From: Hemileia vastatrix
Taxonomy: Eukaryota > Basidiomycota > Pucciniomycetes > Pucciniales > Zaghouaniaceae
Reading direction: 5' to 3'
Assembly (NCBI GenBank): GCA_030280995.1
Contig: JASXTE010000001.1
Span: forward strand, 21,751,606-21,815,605
Length of the DNA stretch: 64,000 bases
The translations under genes and the position numbers were made by a program. This document shows positions 30,967 through 41,200 of this stretch, piece after piece. Under the pieces are notes generated by a model. That model saw only the letters and a program-made list of their open reading frames with translations, made no database searches and had not been told where the DNA came from. The stretch's first letter is position 1; each line of letters starts with the position of its first letter.

Positions 30967-33765
30967 TTATTTGCCAATAGGAAATAAGGTAGAACCATAC
31001 CCTCTCCATTTTTCAGAAGTTATAGGCAATAATTTACTCAAATATTCCTTATCCACTGAAGCCAAAGCTTTTTCAGATACTACACTTCCTCCAGCACCAG
31101 AATCAAGAACTACATCAACATTTTTACCATTAATGATAACAGGTGCCTTTAAAGGGGATATAGGAATAGAATTGTTAGTAATATCTTTAATTATCTCAGC
31201 ATTTTCTACTGAAGATAAATTCAATACACAATCTTCAGATATATTATTTAAATAATGGACATCATGTTCCAACATTAAAACATCTTTAACAGATTCATTG
31301 TCATAGGAGATATTACTTTCACAGTCACTGGAAGAATTATTGACATCAAGTTCAACTTCATCAGTGTCTTCATTTTGTTCAACAAGATGAATTTTCTTGT
31401 CACAAACATGACCCTTCTGCCACGGTTTGTTACATTTATAACAAGTATTTGTTGCATATTTTTTAGGTGCAACTGGGGCAGAGGGTTTACCAGATTTTTC
31501 TGGGAGCTTTATAGAAGGTTTATTCTGATCATTATAAGATTTACTAAGGTAATTCTTTGGTTCATATCTATGGTTGAGTAGTACTTCATTACAGATATTA
31601 ATGAAAGAAGAATTTTCCCTTACATGCTCAGTTCTAGCAACAATCGAATCCCTAAGAGAATTTGGTAATTTATACAAGATTTTATCTCTCCAAATATCAT
31701 AATCCAACTTTGGATCAATTGCTCTAAGGATTTTAGTTATTTTCATCAGAAAAACAATGGGCTTTTCAACAGAGGAGGATACATATCTAGTATTCTCATA
31801 CAGTCTCTGCTGAGCTAACCTGAATTTTGAACCACCAAACTGATTCTCAATCAAGGATTTCCGATTATTCCATGTATAATGATTGTTATCTAAGAGGACA
31901 GATTCATACCACATCAAGGCTACATTGGAAAATAAAGAAATTAGCTTAGAAACAATTTCCTCATCAGGTAGTTTATAAGATCTCTTTAAATTATCAATTC
32001 TCTGGATAAAGTGTTGCCAATCAGAGGAAGAATCACCATCAAAGGTAGGATATTGGTCTAACTTAGGCCAATTTTTCTGACTACTGGGATGGTCCACTTT
32101 TTGGTTTGAATTATTCATTATTAATAATTCCTGAAGTTTAGCCAGGTGTTCAGAAATTTCATTATTTACAGAAACAGCTGGTGCATGACCATCACAAGAT
32201 TTTTTGCTAGTAGCAAAAGATTTTACAGACTCATTGTCAGTTTGTTTAATGGTTGAAATATGAGGAAGAAAGGATGAACTTTGCTCAGGTCTTTTCCCTT
32301 TATTTTTATGCAGCTTATTTACAGAAATCTCATTTAATTCATTATTGGTGTTTAAGGTTGAGAACTTTTCCTGTAGGTCAGACACATAGTTTCTTATCCT
32401 TGGAATTTCAGACATCTGGTCATTTACTTTTGCAAGAGATAGAACATTTCTGTCTTCAGAAACTGAGTGTTTGGTACTTAGTGCATGGAAATCATTTTTT
32501 AGCTTCTTAAACTCATTTTGCAGAGATTTTATTTCATTTTTGAATGAATAATTTTCCTCAATAAGGGGTTTCAATTCACTCAAGGTCTTATGTAGACTGA
32601 TATTTCTATCTGAGATAGCTCTATGGTCACTTCTTATTTGTTTTTGTTGACTAAGAACAATATTCAAGGTTTCTTTGATTTTTAAATAAGCTGTATCTTG
32701 TACAGAAGAACTCACTTTACATTGCAAGTGTAAATTATTTAATCTATCATTTTCATGGATTAACACATCTCTCACATGTTTGTCTTTTACAATATTAAAA
32801 TCAAGGGTATCTTTCAATATTTCCTCAGAAGTTTTTTCAATTAAGGTATAGATTTCAGGGGGAACAGAATCATTTTTAATTGCAAGAGAAGGATTAATTA
32901 AAGATGTAGAAGTTAAATGTAAAGGTTCATCAAATGACAATTTGCTAATTACATCAATAGGGCTACTAGTTACAGGAAGCTGTCTTTTAACAGGTTTAAC
33001 TGTTCTTTCACCATGTTCAATAATATTACCTGCAGAAGAAGATTTATTAGAAAACATACCCAAGTGACTATCAACCAAATTACTTACCATGGCAGAGGAG
33101 GAAACTTCCCCTGGGACTGGGTTTGGGATTGTGCTTGGGCCTTCTTTCTCCTGCCTTGTTGGTAGGGATGAGGAGGTGGATGGAAATTGGGTGTTCTGGA
33201 TGGGCCAGGCTGATGATGAGGAGGGTGTTGCACATTCTGTTGGTAGTGACTCATTAGATAATCCCATTTCCATTGCTCTACTTCCATAGTATTTGGATTT
33301 TGGATGGTTGAGCTGGGTGGCTGTGAAGGTTGAGCCTGAAACTGAGGCTGATTGGGAGGCAACTGAGGAGGGGCCTGGGCCTGAATCTGGTTCCTGAGTT
33401 CTTGGACCTGATCCCACAATGTGTCTACCTTTGCTTTGTACGTCATATTTTCTGTCTTCAACTCTTTTATATGACTGGATAGGTTGCTGATTTGTTGTGG
33501 CAGAGGAAGCTTTTTTATTTTGAAGCCTTTTGGAAGACCTTCTTGAGGCACTAGAGGCTTTACTTCCTTCTGTGGTACTGGGGGAAGGGGGTTTGGTTTG
33601 TTTGCATTTCCTGTCATTTCCACATCCTGCAGTATGTGAATTCTTTGTGTTAGTATAAGATTTTTTATGACCAACTTTAGAAGAACTTACAGTGTCAGCA
33701 TCATAGTCAATTTCTATTTCATCCACTTGCATGTTATCCATTTTTTCTGCCAAATTGTTGGACAT
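30967..33765 (-). CDS. gag: Chromovirus Gag-protease ORF, stopped inside protease
   Basis: 932 codons. N-terminal ~210 residues are Ser/Thr/Lys/Pro-rich and overlap a second long frame. The middle (~290-480) is coiled-coil-like (SELKPLIEENYSFKNEIKSL). A capsid-like region follows near 565-740 (YPTFDGDSSSDWQHFIQRID, NVALMWYESVLLDN, RDKILYKLPNSLRDSI), then a zinc knuckle CYKCNKPWQKGHVC at about 775 (C-x2-C-x7-H-x-C), then an aspartic protease with VVLDSGAGGSVVSE near 887. The frame ends in TAA at 30967-30969, in the same frame as pol, between the protease active site and its C-terminal half. With pol, the fused protein would be about 2,054 residues. Either a recent inactivating mutation or, less likely, translational readthrough. 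The start at 33765 lies about 680 bp from the 5' LTR. Confidence 0.9.
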   Translation of the reverse strand: MSNNLAEKMDNMQVDEIEIDYDADTVSSSKVGHKKSYTNTKNSHTAGCGNDRKCKQTKPPSPSTTEGSKASSASRRSSKRLQNKKASSATTNQQPIQSYKRVEDRKYDVQSKGRHIVGSGPRTQEPDSGPGPSSVASQSASVSGSTFTATQLNHPKSKYYGSRAMEMGLSNESLPTECATPSSSSAWPIQNTQFPSTSSSLPTRQEKEGPSTIPNPVPGEVSSSAMVSNLVDSHLGMFSNKSSSAGNIIEHGERTVKPVKRQLPVTSSPIDVISKLSFDEPLHLTSTSLINPSLAIKNDSVPPEIYTLIEKTSEEILKDTLDFNIVKDKHVRDVLIHENDRLNNLHLQCKVSSSVQDTAYLKIKETLNIVLSQQKQIRSDHRAISDRNISLHKTLSELKPLIEENYSFKNEIKSLQNEFKKLKNDFHALSTKHSVSEDRNVLSLAKVNDQMSEIPRIRNYVSDLQEKFSTLNTNNELNEISVNKLHKNKGKRPEQSSSFLPHISTIKQTDNESVKSFATSKKSCDGHAPAVSVNNEISEHLAKLQELLIMNNSNQKVDHPSSQKNWPKLDQYPTFDGDSSSDWQHFIQRIDNLKRSYKLPDEEIVSKLISLFSNVALMWYESVLLDNNHYTWNNRKSLIENQFGGSKFRLAQQRLYENTRYVSSSVEKPIVFLMKITKILRAIDPKLDYDIWRDKILYKLPNSLRDSIVARTEHVRENSSFINICNEVLLNHRYEPKNYLSKSYNDQNKPSIKLPEKSGKPSAPVAPKKYATNTCYKCNKPWQKGHVCDKKIHLVEQNEDTDEVELDVNNSSSDCESNISYDNESVKDVLMLEHDVHYLNNISEDCVLNLSSVENAEIIKDITNNSIPISPLKAPVIINGKNVDVVLDSGAGGSVVSEKALASVDKEYLSKLLPITSEKWRGYGSTLFPIGK
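33084..33674 (-). CDS. Overlapping 196-codon ORF inside Gag, different frame
   Basis: Lies wholly within the 5' part of the Gag ORF, in another frame on the same strand, and is open for 591 nt. Its product looks like real protein: an N-terminal proline-rich part (NKPNPLPPVPQKEVKPLVPQ), a heptad-like coiled coil (ISNLSSHIKELKTENMTYKA, then LWDQVQELRNQIQAQ), and a Pro/Gln/His-rich tail (QPGPSRTPNFHPPPHPYQQG) with a basic RRKK. The Gag frame over the same bases is Ser/Thr/Lys-rich and less structured. Possible explanations: a genuine overprinted accessory protein, an older Gag N-terminus reached by frameshifting or splicing, or chance. No Kozak or splice evidence decides this. Confidence 0.5.
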   Translation of the reverse strand: MVIKNLILTQRIHILQDVEMTGNANKPNPLPPVPQKEVKPLVPQEGLPKGFKIKKLPLPQQISNLSSHIKELKTENMTYKAKVDTLWDQVQELRNQIQAQAPPQLPPNQPQFQAQPSQPPSSTIQNPNTMEVEQWKWDYLMSHYQQNVQHPPHHQPGPSRTPNFHPPPHPYQQGRRKKAQAQSQTQSQGKFPPLPW

Positions 33766-34428
33766 ACTAGTGGGAAAATTTATAATTTACTTTTTATTTT
33801 ATAAAAAAAATAAAAAAGTTAGTCAATAATTGCTCCAAATAATAAAAAAAATTTTATTAATTAAATTATAGAAAAAATAATTTTCAATATAAAGTAATAA
33901 TTAAAAAAAAATTAATTTTAAAAAAATGGATTGCAAAGTTAAATTGGGAATAACAATCAAGTTAATTCAACCAATTAATTACCAATATTAAATATGGCAA
34001 TATATTTGGGACTAAGCACAATGTACTTTTAAGTCAACCAAAATTAACAATAATTAATAAAAAAAAATTAAGTTAATAATTCAATTTTGTATTAAAATAT
34101 GTCAATTCTTCTAGGACTAAGAGGATTTAACACTCTATAATGGTCAACTAGGAAAAAAAAAATTTTTAAAATTGAACACTTACACTCAGTGAATCAGCAA
34201 TTAAGCCACAATCACTGTTATTGCAATAAAAATATAGTAATAAGAGTGAGAGGCGCAAAGGTGAACTTACTATAGTGATCGAAAAATCACTTCAAAATAA
34301 TATAAAAATTAATATTATATAAACCTAAGATGTCGAACCCAAGTTCAAAACACAGTCGCGGCAAAAGTTTCGTTTTGCTAGGTGGTCCGTGCGTTTTGTC
34401 GTTTGTCGCCAGGCTCGATTGTCGTCGT
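33766..34428 (-). other. Untranslated leader of the chromovirus
   Basis: About 660 bp of A+T-rich DNA between the primer-binding site and the Gag start, with no supported ORF. The plus-strand frame at 34330-34524 is a shadow. The leader would be expected to hold packaging signals. Confidence 0.6.
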
Positions 34429-34446
34429 CGTTTGGAAAGGTCCCCA
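34429..34446 (-). other. Probable tRNA primer-binding site
   Basis: Reading the minus strand from the 5' LTR end (CA), two bases are followed by TGGGGACCTTTCCAAACG. It starts with TGG, complementary to a tRNA 3' CCA end. The tRNA species was not identified. Confidence 0.6.
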
Positions 34447-34448
34447 GT

Positions 34449-35589
34449 TGTCGGTCAGTCGTCTAGAAGATATAAGAGAAGAGGGAAGAAAAGAGAGGAG
34501 GACAAGAAGGAGATAGTAGTTTAGAAATAAAAGAAATAAAAACAATTGAAATTATTTAATTTATTTGAGAGAAAGCAACGACGAGTGATTTGAGAGGTGA
34601 CAACAAATTGGTTTTATTAATATTAATATTATTTAAGTAAGAGTTCTGCGCGGCAAACACAATAATTACTATCAGACTTAAGGCAACCTTTAAATTGTTA
34701 TTTAGAATTTTTAATTAGAATTTAATACTAATAAAAATAATAATAAGCGTAATAAATTTATCTTTAAATTGTTGAGTGTGTAATAAGTGATGAGGCTACA
34801 GGGGATTATCCAAGGCCCTTTTATAGGCAATGGGTCCTCTGAAGCGCTACTATCTTTGTAAATACAATGATTAGAATGGAATAAAACAAATATATCAAAA
34901 GAGTAAATGAAACATAACAATATAGAGAAAAACATGAAACAATTAATTAAAACCCCAATTAAGAAACCAATTTTCCCGCCATTAATTCCCAAATCAGTAA
35001 GTGAAAATAGTGAATAACTAAACAAGATTGGAACATAGGAACTATGAGAAAAATAATTTCAAACAGATGGTACAATCTGATTAAAGGATATTTTAAGTGA
35101 AACAAAAAAAATACTTTGACGCAACAAATCATGTAATTAATCTCAATTTAGTATAAATTAATTTATTTGTTTTTTCTAACACAATTAAGGGTCAAAAGAA
35201 GCGTCATTAATTATTGTTTAGTATTATATGAGAGGTGTTATTTAATATATAAATTTAAATAATTAATTTAAATATATTATAAGTCAATTTTACACTTATA
35301 ATTATAATATATGTTTTTTCAATTAATTAAATATAAATTTATAATTATTAAATACATAAAAATGCGCCATTATTTGTAGAATATATTATATTATGTTCAA
35401 TTTAACTGTATATAAAAATATATATAACCAATAAATTTAATGTAACACTTGTATATAATAAAATACTTATATAATTTCATTATGCAATAAAATATTAAGT
35501 TATATTCATTAAATACAATTCTTACCCACTCTTTAAGGTTTTATAATTTATATATCATTTACTGGACTCCTGGAATAGCCTGGCTGACA
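34449..35589 (-). repeat. 5' LTR of the chromovirus
   Basis: 1,141 bp; differs from the 3' LTR at only four positions I could see (three near 34546-34663 and one near 35450). Followed on the plus strand by the duplicated target CCTCC. Confidence 0.95.
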
Positions 35590-35967
35590 CCTCCCCTCTC
35601 CTCCACTCCTGTAAGCTACCAACGAGTTGATCCTCCATGGTTATCAAATTTTATTTTTGAAAAAAAAAATAATTTAATTTTAATTTTAATTTGAAATTTC
35701 CTTTTGGGGAGACATTCTATGATGTCTGGGCTATCTAATGGTATGTATTTCATCTGGCTAAAAAAATTATTTATGGTAGCTGAAAAATTTGCTTTTTGGA
35801 TTTCAATTTAATTTTTATGTTATCATAGTGATTTTGTATTTATATATGATTATCTTGATTAGAAACATGCTTTTGAACCAGAATACAATTCTAGAAGTTT
35901 TTCTGAGCAATATTGAGTGAGTGACATCAAAAAAAGACCGTTCACAGACTTTTGGTAGGGCACTGTA

Positions 35968-36016
35968 CGTCTCTTATCCGAAATGGATAAGAGAATCCCC
36001 AGCCGTGTTGGTAAAG
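35968..36016. repeat. Right half of the ~100-bp palindrome around the foldback
   Basis: CGTCTCTTATCCGAAATGG followed by ATAAGAGAATCCCCAGCCG and TGTTGGTAAAG, the reverse complement of 26048-26096 with one clear mismatch in the hairpin loop (CGAAAT against CAAAAT). Confidence 0.8.
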
Positions 36017-36306
36017 TGGTTTGGTATGTATATTTTACCGACTTATTCCCCAATCATTGCTCAATTAGACTCTAGTAACTAATTTATTCTGTAGTCATAT
36101 AATCAAATGAGCAAAGTTGCTTGAGTAGCTTCTGTAATTGCCAAAACCTTGCGCCACTTTTTTTCAACTCAACCATTACCTACTGAAGCCAGACGGGCCT
36201 CATTAATTACTTATCCGTTTTTTCACCCTCACTTCACACAACAATAGCTACTACTATTCATTCAATTACTACATATATTTGCATTAAACACTTCAGCCAC
36301 ACCTTC

Positions 36307-36745
36307 TCATCTATAATATCTCAATAATAACTCATTTATGTTGACTGAATCTAGGAAAAAAAGGCCTCCTAATTGACAACCCCAAGAAGAACAACTTGCT
36401 TTGTCATGGATAAGCATTAGCGAGCAACCCAAGTGCTTCACATTTGACTTACAGTCCTCTGTGTCCAATATACACATTTTGTAGCTATATATTGTTAGGA
36501 ATTTAAAGAGATAGAGTTTTCCCAATACAAAAATGGCAGTGAAACATGGTTGATTTGTAGGTACTATTTGTATTACAGTAGTCTTTCATAAGCTGGTGAT
36601 GTCCATCAATGCGATAGCAATTAATAAATAATTTCTTATGAGCTTTATTACTTGATTTCATTGACTCTAAAAGATCTCTAAATATGATTTCTTCTTCTCC
36701 AATAGATTGTAGTTCATCTATAATGTGCATAAATCTTTGTGCCAT
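36307..36745 (-). pseudogene. Decayed PIF/Harbinger-type transposase fragment
   Basis: On the minus strand from 36745, MAQRFMHIIDELQSIGEEEI, then HHQLMKDYCNTNSTYKSTMF and CHFCIGK match, in order and spacing, the N-terminal H-x-x-L-M-x-D-Y-F ... Y-x-x-x-x-F-x-x-x-F-x-M block of Harbinger-like transposases. After a frame change, VCILDTEDCKSN-like sequence and FFLDSVNINELLL recall the SIDC-x-x-W...FFG-x-x-x-x-NDINVL region, with catalytic context badly eroded. A GGATGCTCTAA terminus about 200 bp upstream (36957) fits a PIF/Harbinger end. Much of the gene is missing. The assignment rests on motif order recalled from the family, so it is moderate. Confidence 0.5.
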
Positions 36746-36935
36746 GTTATTGAGGATGTGTGTGCATGAGTTGAAGTATGAAATGGATGTGTGCTAGTAG
36801 TTATTGAATGAGTTACACGATTGATGAATATTTTTTTAACGCGCGTTTAGTTAAAGAATTTGCATACGGCTGATGAATATTGCAATTAAGTAACAAATGG
36901 CGCCAGTAAAATGCATATAGCTACTGAATATTTGC

Positions 36936-36957
36936 TGTAACGGCTGTGGATGCTCTA
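36936..36957. repeat. Probable PIF/Harbinger element end
   Basis: The minus strand reads TTAGAGCATCCACAGCCGTTACAGC outward from 36957 (shown here as the end TTAGAGCATCC then ACAGCCG). Many PIF/Harbinger ends resemble GAGCATCCACAGC and are flanked by TTA/TAA. The opposite end was not found. Confidence 0.4.
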
Positions 36958-37696
36958 AGGGACAAACGGGTGCGGTATGCTAACTATATACATGCGGGCT
37001 GCATTGTGCCCTTACCTAATTTCCTTCTATCACCATTCTTTAGTCTCAACAAGTAAAAGATACTGCATAGGGCGGTTGAATATTGAAATTCATTATGAAA
37101 TGACCAAGTAAAATGTAATTGTATAATTATTTTTTACCGACACGGAGACAGATGCCCTAAGTAGAGACTAAATAGGAAACAGAGTAGTAGTTATTAAAAA
37201 GGGGAATAACACTGTTGTGGTAATAAGTTGCACCAGCCATCAACCATTGTGAATATGGCTGTATGACATTCATTGTTTCTTAAGCTCATGTTTTTAAAAA
37301 TTTTCCTTGCCTTTTTTGCACTCTCTCATTATATAAGCAAAATTTATGATCAAGCTCCCAAATTTAGTTAATTTTTCCAAAACTACCAGCACTAAAATAA
37401 TTTCATCTTTGTAGCCAAGAAATCTTTTCATTTTATTCATGATGGCAATCTATGGATACACTAAAGCCTTGTTAAGAAATGAGACATCTATAATTATTGA
37501 TATATCATCTTATTCAATAGATTATTGTTATTTTTTTATGATTTTTAATAGGCACCAGGTATTAATTTTTTTATTGTTGAAAAAATTGTTGTTTGCTACC
37601 TCAATCTTGTTTCCTTGGGTTCGAGTCTTGCATAAATAAAAGACCTACATGTGCTTTAACTAAATGGTGAAGCTGGTTTCAGCAGGGTGCGATGAG
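36958..37696. other. Non-coding stretch
   Basis: No supported gene. The frame at 37439-37639 is short and without motifs. A box-B-like GGTTCGAGTC at about 37618 lacks a partner A box at a suitable distance, so no tRNA or tRNA-derived SINE is called. Confidence 0.4.
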
Positions 37697-37722
37697 TTGA
37701 CTTGCTAGCAAGCTATCCCCCC
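37697..37722. repeat. Relic of the palindromic MITE terminal repeat
   Basis: TTGACTTGCTAGCAAGC followed by a C-run resembles the end of the 16-kb MITE (GACTTGCTAGCAAG palindrome then CCCCC). No complementary end was found nearby, so it is a fragment at best. Confidence 0.4.
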
Positions 37723-38243
37723 AAAAAAAAATTCCACGATACATAAGAGGTATTTTACGAGCTTTCAAATATCACATGAAAAGTTTTTACACTACAGAAG
37801 AATAAAAAACACCGAAGTATTTAACCAAATAATTACAAAAAAGGACAAAAAAGAGCTTCATATTAAACCAAACCACGATGACATCCCTTTAAAGTTATTA
37901 TTATAAAATTAAAAAAATAAATAAAATTCAATAAGACAAATAGGCAAAAACTGTTCTCGATAATCCAGCTTCATACCAACTTAAAGAAACTATAAACGTT
38001 CGCAATCGTATTTTTAGCGTTACAATATGGCTAGTGATAGCAAAAATCCGGGGCATATTCTAGATTTTGCTGAATATGAATTGCAACACCAGTCCATACT
38101 GCGGTTATTGATTACGTTGCGAGAACAAAAAATATTCCCACTTTTGCAAACCCACTCACTAACCCAAAGGGCCAATATTGCATGAGAACATGGCGATTTG
38201 GAAAGAACCAGTAACAAAGAAACGATCACTTTCATATCCTTAC
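37723..38243. other. 3' flank of the PH-domain gene
   Basis: Mostly A+T-rich; no supported gene. The minus-strand frame 38020-38235 lies just downstream of the PH-domain stop, next to a donor-like GTAAGG, but has no motif and is left out. Confidence 0.45.
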
Positions 38244-41200
38244 CTAGTTTCTTTGATACTCAGGATTCTCTGATTGCGCCGCGGATAGTTCATCTGCGCT
38301 TTGAAATATATCTAAATCACATAAGGAAAAACTTGAAATATTAATAGCCTTTTGGTATTTCTCATCGCGCACTGGCTTAGTTTTGGTATAGTAAGACTCG
38401 ATAGATCCATCCGTAATACAAATTATAGTTGGGTGATGAGATATATTATCGGGTGATGGGGAAGTGATGGATTGACCAGATGTTGACCGACATTCGTCTG
38501 ACAGTGTACAGGCAGATGGATCAAGGGGTGGTGTTAGAGGTAATGGCAACGACGAAGGTGGGCCGGATGTTGGAAGCTGTCGTTGATGATCAAAAAGGCT
38601 TTTTAGTAAAGCATTTGTTGCAGGTATATGGGTAGGGGAGGAGCGAGGAGAAGGTGAATTAGACACCATCGGTGATGTCTTTGTAATGTTAGTTGGTAAT
38701 GCAGATAGCTCTCCATCGATTACCATGTGTGATAACTTCTCATTACTCTGCTCCAGCATTGCAAAAGAATTAGGTGACTTAATGATTTTAGGGGTGGTAT
38801 CATGAGGCTTAATAAAATATTGATGAGTTGCAGAGAAAGGCTTGGCTTCATCGGCTTCATCTTCATTGTCTACAGGATTAGAACAATGATTTGATACATC
38901 TTCATCCTCTGAGTTATCACTGGAAGTATACTCCTGAGGTATCTCTGGCAAACTAGATGTGGGAGGGGGCAATGGAGGAGGAAGATAGGTGTTAATAATT
39001 GACTGTAACTTGATGTGACAAGATTCTTCCCCAGGATCCACAAAACTTTTAGACTTTTCAACATGCTCTGTATCTACTGATTTCCCCCCATTGATTTCAA
39101 TATTGGATTGCTTCACCGATGAAATTCCCGAAATGATGGAGCCATTACTTTTTCGAAAAGTTTTTTTTTGATAATCAATATTCTTAGCAGCAGATGTTTT
39201 TCGGAATGATTGCATATTTGCAGGAGCGGAAGGAGGTTTTTGATAAGAATGTAAATGGAAGTCCTGTAGGTGACTGGGTGGGAGAGAGAGAGAGGGCAAC
39301 GGGCGAAGTCTGGAAGCAGTACGAATCGATTGAACTTTTGAGCTAGAGAAAGAATGAACCGAAACAGTATCGTTGGAGCACTTGGACGATGATGCATTCG
39401 AGACTAAGAGAGGGGGGGGGGAGGGGGAGAGGAAGGAATTGAATAAATCAAAACAATTGAAATACTGTTGAAAGTAGAAAAAATTCTACCAGGATTTTTG
39501 GGCCTAGATGGATGACCAGCATTGAAGAAAGAAAAAGCAGGGCTGTTGGCATCATTGAAATCTGCTGGGGAGCCAAAAGAAGAAACGCCGTCATCAGAGC
39601 CTAATAAAACATAGCATACGAAAAAATCAGAATAAAGCATTCAAAACTGAAATAATAAGAAAACAACATGGACTGATTAATTCTTACTATGTATTTCAAA
39701 TGAATCATCGGCCGGGCTAGTTGTGACAATTGAATTGTCTCCAGAAATCATTATATTTTTTTTGTTTAGGGCCGATTGACAATTATCACTTTGCAGACTG
39801 CATCTACTTGGGGTCTCGTAAGTTGAAACACTATGGAATATAATACTAGATATAGAGACGTGCTTATTATCTCTATTAGTTCCTTCAACTCGAGCTGTTT
39901 GGCCTTCGGACTCGCATATGCATGAATCATTCAGCGGAATTGCAGCCAAAGTTTTGGGTGAAGTGATTGGAGTTGACGGAACTTGCATTGTTGAACTAGT
40001 CTTTGATACTCGTGATGTCTTTTCAGCTTGCACGGGAAGTATTTTTGGACCATTTTGAGATTGAGTTGATAAACGACGAAATTCAGTTTTATTAATCAAA
40101 CAATTAGCCTTGTGCCGTGGTGGTAACGGAAGAGATGGCATAGATAATGCTGAAGGAGTCACCACTGGAAAATTAGACTTGAAAGTCAGTCCTTCATCCA
40201 ATGGCAGCAATGTTGATGAGGTAGAGATCTTCTCCCCATGGTGCACATTTCCCTCAATAAGTTTGTCAGATTCAAGCTCAGATATATTGCGATCTTCTGT
40301 GTTTGTGGATGGAGAAATGTGGCCTTTTAAATGAGCACCATTAGCAGAAGATGAAGGAGCATGCGAGCTAGTGAGGACTGTGTGTGCTGATAGATTGTGA
40401 GAGGAGAGATCGCTGCAAAGAGAAACTTCTTGCTGATTTTGGCTACCGTTGGAAAGATTCATAGGGGGGACAGAAGGGGGATATGAGGCGCATGGTACCT
40501 TGGTATTGTCTTTTGATGGTAGATAGGAAGTGTGATGAACAGGAGTTTGGAGGTCGTTCACCATTTCCTTCAAGACCTTCATCCATGATTTTAAATGTGC
40601 AACACCTTCCATTGCAAAGAGCCAGGTAGCCGATACCTCTTCGTAAGACATATTTGCTGAATATGAATCAACTGAATGCTCGCTGCTAAAAAGCTGGCTA
40701 TGCTTCCCCGAAGAACCATGAATAGCAGCTTCTGAGGAAGTATCTGGTACTACTTCTTGTCCAGTAACTTTCAAGACTAAAGATTGACCTTCTAGGCGAT
40801 CTTCCAGAACACAAACCACGCTGTCAGAGGTTAATCTGAGTCTCTGCCATTCTTGGTCATAAGGTAATGGTTGTGGTGAGACAAAGCAGTGAAGCGAGTA
40901 AAGAGTTTTTTCGGATTGGTGATTTGGATGATTGTGAGGAAAAATTCCAGATATGCAGCAAAAAACATTTTTCCATACTTTCTGAGCTTTATGAGGCCAA
41001 AAACCAGATGATGATGATGGTGTATATTTGAGCAAGAGACCTCGATGTCTATGTTTATGCAAGGAAATGGATACTATTTAGGATTACGAAAAAAAAAAAG
41101 AGAAAAAGAAAAAAAAAAAAACAACACACTTCATGCTACCTTCAAGGGTTTCTTTTGAAGAGGGAAATGCACCCAGCTCGTTGGCCCAAGCCATCCGACC

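Larger units (their letters stand above)
26423..35589 (-). mobile_element. Complete Ty3/gypsy chromovirus, 9,167 bp, young
   Basis: Two 1,141-bp LTRs (26423-27563 and 34449-35589) begin TGTCGG and end GCTGACA on the plus strand, that is TG...CA in either orientation. They are flanked by a 5-bp target duplication CCTCC (26418-26422, 35590-35594). I counted only four substitutions between the LTRs by eye, roughly 0.35%, indicating a recent insertion. The coding strand is minus, so the 34449-35589 copy is the 5' LTR. Order: 5' LTR, primer-binding site (34429-34446), leader, gag-protease ORF, pol ORF with RT, RNase H, integrase and chromodomain, polypurine tract (27564-27574), 3' LTR. Gag-pro and pol share one frame separated by a single TAA. 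Inserted inside the Tc1-like foldback. Confidence 0.95.
26097..35967. mobile_element. Tc1/mariner-like foldback MITE, split by a chromovirus
   Basis: Left arm 26097 to about 26400 and right arm about 35680-35967 are long inverted copies. The outer ends read TACAGTGCCCTACCAAAAG (left) and its reverse complement ending GGGCACTGTA (right), the TA-CAGTG...CACTG-TA form of Tc1/mariner-type ends with a TA duplication. The arms match over nearly 300 bp and contain no transposase in what remains (about 700 bp once the nested retrotransposon is removed), so this is a non-autonomous foldback element. The chromovirus entered near its centre and duplicated CCTCC at 26418-26422 and 35590-35594. The right arm's open frame (35859-36053) is a shadow. 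Confidence 0.75.

Noticed and set aside
33089..33289. Plus-strand ORF over Gag
   Set aside because: Antisense shadow of the two minus-strand frames; glycine/glutamate content mirrors their proline/serine codons.
26685..35025. 104-codon minus-strand ORF present twice (26685-26999 and 34711-35025)
   Set aside because: The two copies are simply the two LTRs; hydrophobic low-complexity content and no domain argue against a gene.
37540..37660. tRNA gene or tRNA-derived SINE
   Set aside because: A box-B-like GGTTCGAGTC is present near 37618, but no A box at the right distance and no cloverleaf could be found.
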